A stretch of DNA of 64,000 bases from Rickettsia hoogstraalii. GTDB taxonomy: Bacteria > Pseudomonadota > Alphaproteobacteria > Rickettsiales > Rickettsiaceae. This document shows positions 19,977 through 30,966 of this stretch, in pieces (position 1 is the stretch's first letter; each line of letters starts with the position of its first letter). A program made the position numbers and the translations under genes. The notes beneath the pieces were generated by a model. The model searched no databases, was not told the origin of the DNA, and was given only the letters and a program-made list of their open reading frames with translations. The stretch covers positions 248,001 to 312,000 of the forward strand of contig NZ_CCXM01000001.1 in NCBI RefSeq assembly GCF_000825685.1, in the 5' to 3' direction.

Positions 19977-21236
19977 TTATACTCTTTTTATATCCGCACC
20001 GCAATTACTTAATTTTTTTTCTAAATCTTGAAAGCCACGATCCAAGTGATATATTCGGTGTAATACGGTTTTGCTATTAGTACTAAGACCGGCGAGTATT
20101 AGCGATACCGAAGCTCTAAGGTCGCTTGCCATAACTTCCGCTCCTTTTAACATTTCTACACCTCGAACGACCGCCTTATTACCTCGTACTACTATATCTG
20201 CTCCCATTCTACATAATTCAGGGACATGCATGAAACGATTTTCAAAAATATTCTCGGTGATCATTGAAACACCGCTACTAAGCGTCATAAGGCTCATAAA
20301 TTGTGCTTGTAAATCAGTAGCAAAGCCAGGATAGGGATTAGTTTCTAAATCAACTGAATTTAACTTCCCTTCATAAGTTACTTGGACTCCGTTATTGATC
20401 GGCACAACTTTTATACCCGTTTCAATAAGTTTTAAAGCTATATTTTCTATAATATGGTAATCAATCCCACAAATTTTTACATCACCTTTAGTAATAGCTG
20501 CCGCAAACATATAAGTACCGGCTTCAATACGATCAGAAAGTACTTTATAGCTCGCTTTATTTAAAGAATCCTTACCTTTAATTGTTATTTCGCTAGTGCC
20601 GACACCTGCAATATCGGCTCCCATTTTGATAAGGCAATTACATAAATCAACTATTTCCGGCTCTCGACCGCAATTAAAAAGCACGGTTTCTCCCTCTGCT
20701 AAAACAGCTGCAAGTATTGCATTAATCGTAGCACCTACGGAAACTTTATCAAAAACAAAATGAGTACCTTTTAAGCGTCCTTTACTTGAAGCATTAATAT
20801 AACCGTCTTCTATTTCAATCGTAGCTCCCATAGCTTTTAATACGGCAATATGCAAATCTACTTGCCTTGCTCCAATAGCACAACCACCCGGAAGCGACAC
20901 TCTTGCTTTACCGTATTTGGTAAGCAAAGGACCAAGAACCCAAATCGATGCTCTCATTTTACGAACTATTTCATAATTTGCGGTAAAGTTATTTATATTT
21001 CCGGTATTAATTATAAGCTCAAATTCATCTTGATGTTCTAATATTTCAATATCTGCCCCGTGACTTCTTAGCAAATCTTTCATAGTACTAACATCCGTTA
21101 ACTTTGGAACATTAGTAATATGCAGTTTATCGGTAAGAATAGACGCTGCTATAATAGGTAACACGGCATTTTTAGCACCGCTAATATTAATACTACCTTT
21201 AAGAGGTTTACCGCCGTGAATAATTAATTTTTGCAT
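19977..21236 (-). CDS. murA: UDP-N-acetylglucosamine 1-carboxyvinyltransferase
   Basis: The 419-residue enzyme performs the first committed step of peptidoglycan synthesis, adding enolpyruvate from PEP to UDP-GlcNAc. The substrate-binding Lys22-Asn23 (SGAKNAVLP) and the catalytic Cys119 ([14 protein letters not shown]) are present, and length is normal. Because Cys119 is retained, fosfomycin sensitivity is expected from the enzyme alone. The gene sits between two palindromic repeats and looks intact. Confidence 0.97.
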   Translation of the reverse strand: MQKLIIHGGKPLKGSINISGAKNAVLPIIAASILTDKLHITNVPKLTDVSTMKDLLRSHGADIEILEHQDEFELIINTGNINNFTANYEIVRKMRASIWVLGPLLTKYGKARVSLPGGCAIGARQVDLHIAVLKAMGATIEIEDGYINASSKGRLKGTHFVFDKVSVGATINAILAAVLAEGETVLFNCGREPEIVDLCNCLIKMGADIAGVGTSEITIKGKDSLNKASYKVLSDRIEAGTYMFAAAITKGDVKICGIDYHIIENIALKLIETGIKVVPINNGVQVTYEGKLNSVDLETNPYPGFATDLQAQFMSLMTLSSGVSMITENIFENRFMHVPELCRMGADIVVRGNKAVVRGVEMLKGAEVMASDLRASVSLILAGLSTNSKTVLHRIYHLDRGFQDLEKKLSNCGADIKRV

Positions 21237-21259
21237 AAATTATTTTGATAAAATTATAA

Positions 21260-21359
21260 CGTCATTGCGAGGAAAGGCAAAGCCTTGACGCGGCAATCTC
21301 ATAAAGCAGTATAAAATTCCTGAGATTGCCGCACTCGCTCCGCTCGTTCGCAATGACGG
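21260..21359. repeat. Palindromic repeat, CGTCATTGCGAG family
   Basis: It runs from CGTCATTGCGAGGAAAGGC to GCTCGTTCGCAATGACGG with a GCAATCTC/GAGATTGC core. It lies between gyrB and murA, immediately after the gyrB stop. Its left-end sequence matches the part of another copy that encodes the murE C terminus. Confidence 0.9.
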
Positions 21360-21367
21360 TTTTAAGG

Positions 21368-23806
<2,439 letters not shown>

Positions 23807-23885
23807 TTATTTGTTGCTAGAAACAATAAAAATAACTATAACGTAACTTATTAGAATAGTAAAGTTTCTTGATTTAAAAAGTTTA

Positions 23886-23985
23886 CGTCATTGCGAGGAG
23901 CGAAGCGACGCGGCAATCCAGTAACAGCTATGCATTTTAAACTGGATTGCTTCGTCAATTGCTATGCAATTTCCTCGCAATGACG
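23886..23985. repeat. Palindromic repeat, CGTCATTGCGAG family
   Basis: It extends from CGTCATTGCGAGGAGCGAAG to TTCCTCGCAATGACG with a GCAATCCAGT...ACTGGATTGC core. It lies between the divergent gyrB and HAD genes, so it is probably transcribed in a leader rather than acting as a terminator. Confidence 0.9.
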
Positions 23986-24015
23986 ATATGACAATACCAA
24001 ATTAGTGAGATAACA

Positions 24016-24876
24016 ATGAATATATTAAAGTTAAAAAATATTTTCGATGTAATTGATGATTATGACGTGTTTTTATTTGATCTTTGGGGTGTAATAATCG
24101 AAGGAGGACATACTTATCCGGGCGTCGTAGAAAATATTAATAAAATTATTAAACGGAAAAAAGTATATTTTGTTACTAATGCTCCACGAAATATTTTTTC
24201 GCTGCATCAAACAATTAAATCTTGGGGAGTAAACGTGTTACCTGAAATGATTCTTAGCTCAGGTGAAATAGCAGTAGAAATGATTTTAGAAAGTAAAGAA
24301 CGATTCGGTATTGAAAAGCCGATAATATATCACTTAGGACATTTAGAAAATGATATAATAAACGGAATTCAATGTCCTATCACTGATGATATTAACAAAG
24401 CTAATATTTTCTTAATGACTATTTACAGAGACGAAAACGAAAATTTAGATTTAAACGAATTCGATGAGTTATTTAAAATTGTTGTACAACGTAAAATGGT
24501 CAATATTTGTGCTAATCCTGACCTTGGAATAAATCAACACGGTGTTTATAGATATTGTAGCGGTTATTATGCCGAAAAAATAAAGCAGTTTGGCGGAAAA
24601 GTAATTTATAGCGGTAAGCCATATGAAGACATATATAGCAAGATTTTAAAAGAATGTCATAATACCCCTAAGAATCGTATGTTAATGATTGGGGACACTT
24701 TTTACACCGATATACTTGCAGCAAATCGCCTTGATATAGACTCTGCCCTAGTGTTAACCGGAAATTCTAGAGAATATCATAGTAATTTTGATAATATTGA
24801 GGAAAAACTGGATAGTTTAACAAAAACTGCTGTTAAGCAATCGATTATGCCTAGTTTTGTAGTGAGTTTGTCGTAG
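24016..24876 (+). CDS. HAD-superfamily class IIA hydrolase (NagD-like, TIGR01459 type)
   Basis: The 286-residue protein has the HAD nucleophile motif FLFDLWGVIIEGG (Asp22), motif II FVTNAPRN, the motif III lysine in IYSGKPYEDIY and motif IV MIGDTFYTDILAA. The C2-type cap sits between motifs II and III. This is the alphaproteobacterial HAD-IIA group related to NagD nucleotide/sugar phosphatases. The substrate cannot be told from sequence. All catalytic motifs are intact. Confidence 0.88.
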   Translation: MNILKLKNIFDVIDDYDVFLFDLWGVIIEGGHTYPGVVENINKIIKRKKVYFVTNAPRNIFSLHQTIKSWGVNVLPEMILSSGEIAVEMILESKERFGIEKPIIYHLGHLENDIINGIQCPITDDINKANIFLMTIYRDENENLDLNEFDELFKIVVQRKMVNICANPDLGINQHGVYRYCSGYYAEKIKQFGGKVIYSGKPYEDIYSKILKECHNTPKNRMLMIGDTFYTDILAANRLDIDSALVLTGNSREYHSNFDNIEEKLDSLTKTAVKQSIMPSFVVSLS

Positions 24877-24886
24877 ATACAGACAC

Positions 24887-24990
24887 CGTCATTGCGAGCG
24901 GTCGTAGACCGCGCGGCAATCTCATGAAATAATAACAAACTCCTGAGATTGCGGACGTACAATTGCTACGCAATTTCCTAGCAATGACGG
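24887..24990. repeat. Palindromic repeat, CGTCATTGCGAG family
   Basis: It runs from CGTCATTGCGAGCGGTCG to CTAGCAATGACGG, with a GCAATCTCA...TGAGATTGC core. It sits between the HAD gene and tRNA-Leu and may terminate the former. Confidence 0.88.
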
Positions 24991-25046
24991 ATAAACAACA
25001 ACTCTATTGATATTTTACTTATAATCTGCTATAGAGTAAAACTAAA

Positions 25047-25133
25047 GCGGTCGTGGCGAAATTGGTAGACGCGCAGCATTGAGGGTGCTGTTCTGTAAAA
25101 AGATTGGAAGTTCAAGTCTTCTCGACCGCACCA
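25047..25133 (+). tRNA. tRNA-Leu(GAG)
   Basis: The class II tRNA begins GCGGTCG and ends CGACCGC-A-CCA. The anticodon arm CAGCA-TTGAGGG-TGCTG gives anticodon GAG. The long variable arm (TTCTGTAAAAAGATTGGA region) and T arm GTTCAAGTC are typical of tRNA-Leu. CCA is encoded. Confidence 0.95.
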
Positions 25134-25402
25134 CTCGCCGGTTTTTCACAAAGCCAAATTTTTTCTGTTTTAACACTTCAGATTTTATATTTACTCCTAA
25201 GTTCTTCTTGTTAGCAAATGTTTGTGCTAATTGCATACTCCTGATAAATGAAAAGGAGTTGAAATAAAAACTATTGCTTATTTGTACTCTGTGATTTATA
25301 TTGATTAGCAAATTGTACACAATTCCGTGCTAAGCCTAGCCTAGCTACACCGGCTTTAAATAATTATAATAAGTCTATAGTAAACTATTAGGTAAATAGG
25401 TC

Positions 25403-26773
25403 ATGCCTAATTTCAATATATTTAAAAGCATCTTACCTGATCATCATGATCAATTTGCCAAGATTTTTGATCAAATTAATGATCTGATTGAAGATCACAA
25501 TTATGACGCTGCTGCAAGCAGGCTGGCTAAGCTTCATTATGCCGATTTAGCGGATTTCTTAGATAATCTTAACAATAAAACATATAAAATAATTATTCCT
25601 TTATTACAGGATGAAATTAAGCCTAAAACGTTAGTATCGTTAAATGCTTATAGTAAGCCTTTAATAATAGAAACTTTAGGCATAAAAAAATCTGCAGAAT
25701 TAATCAATAAGCTAGTTATAGAAGATGCTATTGAAGTAGTAATAGATCTAGACGATGATATAAAAGACCTTATCCTAAGTAATCTTACTAAAGAAAAAAA
25801 ACACCAAATTACCTTAGGTTGTACATATCCCGAAAATACGGTAGGTAGGGTAATTGAGCGAGATTTTATTAATCTTCAAGAAGGATGGACGGTCGAGGAA
25901 TCATTAAATTTTATCAAAAACGTAAAGAATGACTTTTATGCGGCAATCGTTACAGATAATAAATTACGCCCTATCGGTATTATTTCTCTTAGCACGCTAA
26001 TTAAAGGCAAAAAAAATGAATTAATAAAAGATTTGATGAGCAAAGATTTTAAGCTTGCAGATGCTTTTACCGACTTAAATGAATTAAGCTTCATTTTTAG
26101 ACAATATGCTTTAACTATTGTACCGGTAGTAAATAAAAGCGGTAAGTTAGTAGGTAGCGTATCAATCGATAATATAATTTATATTATCGAAGAACAAGCT
26201 GGAAAAGATATATTATCATTAAGCGGGGTACACACTCAAGATACTTTCTTCAATGTATTTTATACCGTTAAACATCGTTTTCCTTGGCTCTTTGTTAATC
26301 TAATCACTGCCTGCATGACCTCACTTATCATTAACCATTTTAACGACACTATTGCAAAACTTATAACGCTTGCAGCTACTATGCCTATTGTAGCTTCAAT
26401 GGGCGGAAATGCCGGAACACAAGCCATGACCGTTACGGTTAGAGCCCTTGCTAATAAAGATATTCATTATAATAATGTCAATAAAGTTATATTAAAAGAA
26501 ATAGCAGTATCGGCTTTTAACGGTTTTGTACTTGCAATTATCGGCGCAGGGCTTAGCTTTGTGATGTTGCTTGACTTAAATCTTAGCGTTATTTTTGCTA
26601 TTGCAGTTATTTTAAATTTTTTAGTAGCCGGATTATTCGGCTCTGCTATTCCTATAATACTGCATTATTTTGATATAGACCCCGCTGCAGGCTCCGGCGT
26701 ATTTCTAACAACCATAACCGATGCTCTAGGTTTCCTAACTTTCTTAAGCCTTGCTCATATTTTTTTAGTGTAA
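25403..26773 (+). CDS. mgtE: Magnesium transporter MgtE
   Basis: The 456-residue transporter has the cytoplasmic N domain (helical superhelix, residues 1-130), a CBS-pair region (about 135-265; VTDNKLRPIGIISLSTL, IVPVVNKSGKLVGSVSIDNI) and five membrane segments from about residue 285. The signature MPIVASMGGNAGTQAMTV and the pore-lining Asp-containing segment DIDPAAGSGVFLTTITDALGF are present. MgtE is a Mg2+-gated Mg2+ channel of the inner membrane. The gene is intact and is followed by a 600-bp repeat-rich gap. Confidence 0.96.
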   Translation: MPNFNIFKSILPDHHDQFAKIFDQINDLIEDHNYDAAASRLAKLHYADLADFLDNLNNKTYKIIIPLLQDEIKPKTLVSLNAYSKPLIIETLGIKKSAELINKLVIEDAIEVVIDLDDDIKDLILSNLTKEKKHQITLGCTYPENTVGRVIERDFINLQEGWTVEESLNFIKNVKNDFYAAIVTDNKLRPIGIISLSTLIKGKKNELIKDLMSKDFKLADAFTDLNELSFIFRQYALTIVPVVNKSGKLVGSVSIDNIIYIIEEQAGKDILSLSGVHTQDTFFNVFYTVKHRFPWLFVNLITACMTSLIINHFNDTIAKLITLAATMPIVASMGGNAGTQAMTVTVRALANKDIHYNNVNKVILKEIAVSAFNGFVLAIIGAGLSFVMLLDLNLSVIFAIAVILNFLVAGLFGSAIPIILHYFDIDPAAGSGVFLTTITDALGFLTFLSLAHIFLV

Positions 26774-26787
26774 TTGTTTATTAGGTG

Positions 26788-27105
26788 TCTTTCCAAACCA
26801 GCTTATAGAGAGGAATTTAAAGGAGACACGGAAGTGCTTGCCACCACAGCGTACGTAGAAGTACGTGAGGATGCGAGTAGGTCTTGTTGCGTGGATACCC
26901 GAATCATCATTGCGAGGAGCGAAGCTTTGCTGCAATCCAGAAAAATAATTTAAAAAATTCTGATTTATAGAATTTTTTTACTGGATTGCTTCGTCGAAAC
27001 TTACAGTTTCTTCTCGCAATGACGGAAAAATTGATCCACGCAACAATGCCATGCGAGTCTAGGCTCGACGTATTAAATTACCTCTAGAAGCGAAGTTTGG
27101 AAAGA
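26788..27105. repeat. Rickettsial palindromic element (same family as the one in the rhodanese gene), disrupted
   Basis: Arms TCTTTCCAAAC (26788-26798) and GTTTGGAAAGA (27095-27105) bound an element whose body GAGGAATTTAAAGGAGACAC, then AGTACGTGAGGATGCGAGT, then TTACCTCTAGAAGCGAAG matches the one at 55.6 kb. Removing the nested insertion and one duplicated 8-mer leaves about 138 bp. Confidence 0.85.
26879..27050. mobile_element. MITE-like palindromic element inserted in another repeat, with 8-bp direct repeats
   Basis: Terminal inverted repeats are CTTGTTGCGTGGAT near the left end and ATCCACGCAACAATGCC at the right. Inside is the CGTCATTGCGAG-family palindrome. It is flanked by ATGCGAGT at 26871-26878 and 27051-27058. 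The uninterrupted relative at 55.6 kb has this 8-mer once, which supports a target-site duplication. Confidence 0.85.
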
Positions 27106-27381
27106 TATCTATTCAAATAAAAATACATACACATTACAGCAAACAGTAGCTATAGCTCCAAGACATTTACATATACCGCAACAGTTAGATTAGTATTATT
27201 TAAGGAGCTAGATTGTGCATACTCTTGTACTTCTAAACTATTACGGTTTGACATAGTTACATTTTGACTTTAGGATTAATATTTAAAATTATATAACAAT
27301 AATTTTTAATCTGCAGCTATTTATTATTAAAATTTTTTAATTAATAGCCTACAAATTATAATGAAATAAGAAATAACTTTT

Positions 27382-28071
27382 ATGGAAGATATAAGCTCTT
27401 GGAAAGAAAAGTTTGAAATTTGTGTTTATAGTAAAAAATCACTCGATAAACTCGAATATTTAAATACTAAAGTAGAAAATCCTATAGATATCCTTGAAAT
27501 CAAAAAAGGTATCTACTATGCACGTAAATATCACGGTTCTCAAATGCATCAATCAGGCGATTCTTATTATTCGCACCCGATTGAGGTAGCAATTATGCTT
27601 GCTGAATTTGTAGATGAAGAAGCACCTAAGCTTTATAACGTTATTATGCTGCAAGCTGCTTTACTTCATGATACTATTGAAGACACCGAATTAACTGAAG
27701 AAGCAATTACCGAAATTTTTGGATCGGAAGTAGCAAAACACGTAGAAGGTCTAACTAGAATTAAATCTTACGGGAAGATAAGTAGCGGAGAAAGCCTAAA
27801 CTTACTAATTAAAGAGAAAAGATACAATACGGCATTAATAAAATTATTTGACCGAATTCATAATGTGCAAACTTTGGGAGTTAAATCACCTGAGAAAGCT
27901 AGAAAAATTATTGAAGAGACTTTAATAAATTTTCTTTTGGTCGCTGCTAATATAAATTATAAACTAGAACGAGAATTTGCTGAATTATGCCTAAAAGTTT
28001 TTAATATCGAACTGGAAAGACAAAAAACTTTTTCTAATAATAACTCTCTGCTTCCTCCTCTAACTTTATAA
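27382..28071 (+). CDS. RelA/SpoT-like HD domain protein ((p)ppGpp hydrolase domain only)
   Basis: The 229-residue protein has the SpoT hydrolase HD domain and nothing else: ARKYHGSQMHQSGDSYYSHPIEVAIML, the metal-binding LQAALLHDTIEDT, EITEIFGSEVAKHVEGLTRI and the later IKLFDRIHNVQTL with its Asp. The synthetase, TGS and ACT domains are absent. Rickettsiae are known to carry several fragmentary spoT-like genes, so this is a stand-alone hydrolase candidate for clearing (p)ppGpp. All HD residues are present. It converges with a broken transporter gene, overlapping its end by 38 bp. Confidence 0.88.
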   Translation: MEDISSWKEKFEICVYSKKSLDKLEYLNTKVENPIDILEIKKGIYYARKYHGSQMHQSGDSYYSHPIEVAIMLAEFVDEEAPKLYNVIMLQAALLHDTIEDTELTEEAITEIFGSEVAKHVEGLTRIKSYGKISSGESLNLLIKEKRYNTALIKLFDRIHNVQTLGVKSPEKARKIIEETLINFLLVAANINYKLEREFAELCLKVFNIELERQKTFSNNNSLLPPLTL

Positions 28072-29359
28072 AATGATTTACTCCAAATGTATAACCAATT
28101 AGAATTGGAATAATAAAGAATAATAATCCCCAGTGATTAAAATAATCTATCAAGTAAATTGTTCCAAAAGAAGAAACTGCAAACATTAAAGCTCTTGATA
28201 AAGCAAATATAAAACTGCCGCATGTAAAACGTTTTAATACCGGACATCTTACATAAAACACTGCACCTGCCGGAAAAGTAGTAGGGCAAATACTACAATA
28301 AATAATTGGAATAAAAGTAATTCTATAGTATTTGAAATATTGTTTAGTAAGATAGGAGACATAATAGCTACAATAGAAAATATTATTAATCTTACCTTAA
28401 GAACTTTTAAAGGATGTATTTTACAAACCAAATAAGTAACAATTATTGTACTTATTAATTCTGTACCACAAACAATAAAATTTTGATGAATTACTTGAGC
28501 GGCACTGTAATTAAATGAGTTTTTTAGCATATTACCGCAATAAATATAAACAATATAAAACCATAACGGGGCTCCACAATGTATAAAAAAGAAAGCTATT
28601 GCTGTTGGTTTATTAATTTTTTTACTCCAAATAGGGCTTGATTTTAGCCTATTACTATCTATCCCCGCTTGTGCTACAGTTTTCTTTATTCGTCTTTTTG
28701 CATCAATGAAATCCGGAGTCTCTCTAAGATTTGTCCTTGCAACAGCACCAACTATAGCAATAGCTGCTCCAAACCAAAATGCAATACGCCAATCAAGTCC
28801 AAAAGAAGTAACAACTGTTCCTAGCGCCAATGCTACGGTTGCACCTAAAGTTACAAAAACAACAAGCGAAGCCACTACCCAATAACGTTGAGGAATTTTT
28901 GTCATTTCGGTTAGATAAAGCTCGGCACCTACTACCTCCCCATAGAGGACATCCCCTGAGCGATACGACACGCAGTTACTACAGACACGCAGTTACTACA
29001 AAAGTTGCCGTAATACCAATTTCGGCATAAGTTTTTAAATTAGCCATTATAAGACAACAAAGCGACATTAAAAAAGTTGTAATAATTACCGTTGCCTTAC
29101 GACCTATAGTATCTCCTATCCAACCGAATATTAAAGCACCGATAGGTCTAAATACATATGTTGAACAATATGCAATGGCAGAATATAGAGAAGCAGCTCG
29201 TGCATCGGCTTCAGGAAAAAATAGCTCGTTAAGTAGTACCGCCATGTGTACATAAAGCATGAGATCAAAATATTCAAGAAACGTACCTATCGATAGTAGC
29301 CCTATTGCTTCTTTTTGATTACGGGCTAAACTCTTTTGCTCTTTTGCGTAACTTAACAT
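28034..29359 (-). pseudogene. proP: ProP-type MFS proline/betaine transporter, broken in at least three places
   Basis: Fragment 29359-28979 carries the first two to three membrane helices (LLSIGTFLEYFDLMLY, RPIGALIFGWIGDTIGRKATVI). Fragment 28971-28249 resumes at GEVVGAELYLTEMTKIPQRYW and runs through the middle helices. Fragment 28261-28034 holds the last two helices. A perfect 17-bp tandem duplication (28967-29000) and a one-base loss near 28945 break the first junction; a slip near 28260 breaks the second. Rickettsiae carry many proP paralogs, so loss of one is plausible. Confidence 0.88.
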
Positions 29360-29450
29360 GCTTTTTTACAGATTAGTTAAAATTAATAAAGAACTATACT
29401 GTTTTATATAAAAATAAAAGTCAATTTAAAAAAATTAGATTTTATAGCAT

Positions 29451-29807
29451 TGCTAACTAAAGATAAATGTCGTAATGAGCTGAGCTTGTTGCGTGGTTCA
29501 ATTTCACCTCTGTCATCCCGTGGCTTGACCACGGGATCCAGTTAAAAATACTAATATTATTAGTATTTTTTATTGTTTTTTGGACCCCGGGGTCAAACGA
29601 ACTAGGTGACACAATGGGTTTTACCGGTCCACGCAACAATACCTAATGAGCTGAATGACTGAAAGGAGCTTATCAATCTAAGAAAATAATAAAAAAAATT
29701 TTAGTTTACAGAGTTTTTAACTAGATTGCTTAGTCAATATACTTTTAAATTTCTTTGCAATGGCGTTAATTTATTAAATAATCTATCTTTATTTAGCAAT
29801 GCCAATA
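29451..29807. repeat. Degenerate composite palindromic repeat
   Basis: The left arm GCATTGCTAACTAAAGAT and right arm ATCTTTATTTAGCAATGC are inverted copies, related to the perfect arms of the 13495-13659 element. The body includes a decayed CGTCATTGCGAGCGACTGAAAGG-type palindrome that has been split by the insertion at 29484-29643. Confidence 0.75.
29484..29643. mobile_element. MITE-like palindromic element with 11-bp flanking direct repeat
   Basis: The element begins GCTTGTTGCGTGG and ends CCACGCAACAATACC. Inside is a GTCATCCCGTGGC palindrome. TAATGAGCTGA is present at 29473-29483 and again at 29644-29654, as expected for a target duplication on insertion into the older repeat. Confidence 0.8.
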
Positions 29808-29950
29808 AATTTCTAATTTAATACTTGCAATTTATCTTATAATTACTTATATTCAGATTCGCTTAGATTAAAAAGCACTAAGGCGTTTTATATGTAATTA
29901 ATTTTGATCCCCTTAAACTTTTTACATTAAAACGCCGTTGTTTTATTTAA

Positions 29951-30025
29951 GCGGGTGTAGCTCAGGGGTAGAGCGCTACCTTGCCAAGGTCGAAGTCGAG
30001 GGTTCGAATCCCTTCACCCGCTCCA
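29951..30025 (+). tRNA. tRNA-Gly(GCC)
   Basis: It begins GCGGGTG and ends CACCCGC-T-CCA. The D arm is AGCTCAGGGGTAGAGC, the anticodon loop TTGCCAA gives GCC, and the T arm is GAGGGTTCGAATCCCTT. The anticodon stem CTACC/GGTCG contains one T-C mismatch. CCA is encoded. Confidence 0.95.
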
Positions 30026-30043
30026 GTGATTTTTCCGTTTTAT

Positions 30044-30246
30044 GTCATTCCCGCATGACGTTGTTGTGTGAATACCAAAACCGTCATTGCGAGGAGCGAA
30101 GCGACACGACACGGCAATCTAGAAAAAGATTAAAAAAATTCTGTAAATCAGAATTTTTTACTGGATTGCTTCGTCGAATTACTACGTAATTCTTCTCGCA
30201 ATGACGGAAAATCAGTCCACGCAACAATGCCTTTTCACAAATGACA
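30044..30246. repeat. Nested palindromic repeat
   Basis: The outer arm is GTCATTCCCGC, with a decayed partner CACAAATGAC. Middle arms are TTGTTGTGTGAATACC and TCCACGCAACAATGCC. The inner palindrome 30082-30206 runs from CGTCATTGCGAGGAG to TTCTCGCAATGACGG. It follows tRNA-Gly. Confidence 0.88.
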
Positions 30247-30266
30247 TCATTAAGTTTATCATAAAT

Positions 30267-30404
30267 TTAATCTTCCAAACCATATTTTTTCTTAATATCT
30301 TCTAATGAAATTACTTCTTCTCCTTTTTCTATACGAGACAAAGCAATTAATAAATCCGCTTTTTCTTCTATATAATTTTTTATATCGGCGATTTTAGTTG
30401 TCAT
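30267..30404 (-). CDS. Small orphan antitoxin-like protein
   Basis: The 45-residue protein MTTKIADIKNYIEEKADLL...SRIEKGEEVISLEDIKKKYGLED resembles the toxin-binding C-terminal region of RelB/Phd-type antitoxins, especially the ending GEEVISLEDIKKKYGLED. No toxin gene adjoins it, so it is either an orphan antitoxin or the remains of one. The frame is open to 30461, but the first 19 residues look random. A clear Shine-Dalgarno sequence is lacking. Confidence 0.5.
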   Translation of the reverse strand: MTTKIADIKNYIEEKADLLIALSRIEKGEEVISLEDIKKKYGLED

Positions 30405-30537
30405 AAATATAATTAGTTTTTGATTATTTATACTAGCACGAACTATAATTAACTTATACATTATTTATTTTACCCTTGCATTAAAGCTATTAGGTAGCTA
30501 TTTTTATTTTATTGATTTTTTTTAAAGGAAGCAACAT

Positions 30538-30966
30538 ATGTCAGCAAATACGCAAGATAATCAGGCAAATAATAACGACACTATAGAGATACAGGAAACT
30601 GAGGTAGTGCCTGTAGAAACAAATTCTCTACAATCGGGGTTAACAAGCTTAATACCGATGGTTTTAATTTTTGCCGTATTTTACTTCTTATTATTACGTC
30701 CGCAAGAAAAACGACGCAAAGAAAGAGAGAAATTAGTAAGTGAAGTTAAAAAAGGCGAAGAAGTTCTAACAAATAGCGGCATTTACGGTATTGTGACTAA
30801 AGTAAGTGAAAATGACAATAATATTGAAATCGAAATAGCTAAAGACGTACGTATTAAAGCTTTAAAAAGTGCTATTATCGATATAACTAGTCGTACAAAA
30901 GAAGTAGCAGTAAAAAAAGAAAATAACAAAAAAGATAAGAAGGTAAGCGGTGCAAAATCTTCCTAA
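30538..30966 (+). CDS. yajC: Sec translocase accessory subunit YajC
   Basis: The 142-residue protein has one membrane helix (LIPMVLIFAVFYFLLLRPQEKRRKE, about residues 38-63) followed by the YajC domain (VKKGEEVLTNSGIYGIVTKV) and a Lys-rich C-terminal tail. The acidic, Gln/Asn-rich N-terminal extension of about 35 residues is longer than in E. coli. It forms the SecDF-YajC complex in the inner membrane. Its end overlaps the secD start by 17 bp, so the two are coupled. AAAGGAAG precedes the ATG as a ribosome binding site. Confidence 0.93.
   Translation: MSANTQDNQANNNDTIEIQETEVVPVETNSLQSGLTSLIPMVLIFAVFYFLLLRPQEKRRKEREKLVSEVKKGEEVLTNSGIYGIVTKVSENDNNIEIEIAKDVRIKALKSAIIDITSRTKEVAVKKENNKKDKKVSGAKSS

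Larger units (their letters stand above)
26774..27381. other. Repeat-rich intergenic region
   Basis: The 608-bp gap between mgtE and the RelA/SpoT-like gene contains a rickettsial palindromic element (26788-27105) with a second element nested in it (26879-27050), both listed separately. I see no RNA gene or coding sequence in 27106-27381. Confidence 0.7.
29360..29950. other. Repeat-rich intergenic region before tRNA-Gly
   Basis: The 591-bp gap holds a decayed outer palindromic repeat (29451-29807) with a younger one nested in it. 29808-29950 is AT-rich. It contains TTTTTACATTAAAACGCC, which is inverted with AAGGCGTTTTATATG around 29880-29936, a possible hairpin just before tRNA-Gly. Confidence 0.55.

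Noticed and set aside
25042..25320. 92-codon minus-strand frame over tRNA-Leu
   Set aside because: It overlaps the tRNA antisense and the remaining part matches no pattern I know. The segment after the tRNA is better described as noncoding.
29457..29639. 60-codon minus-strand frame upstream of tRNA-Gly
   Set aside because: It sits inside the nested repeat at 29484-29643.
29938..30189. 83-codon frame starting before tRNA-Gly
   Set aside because: It covers the tRNA gene and a repeat. The tRNA assignment is secure.
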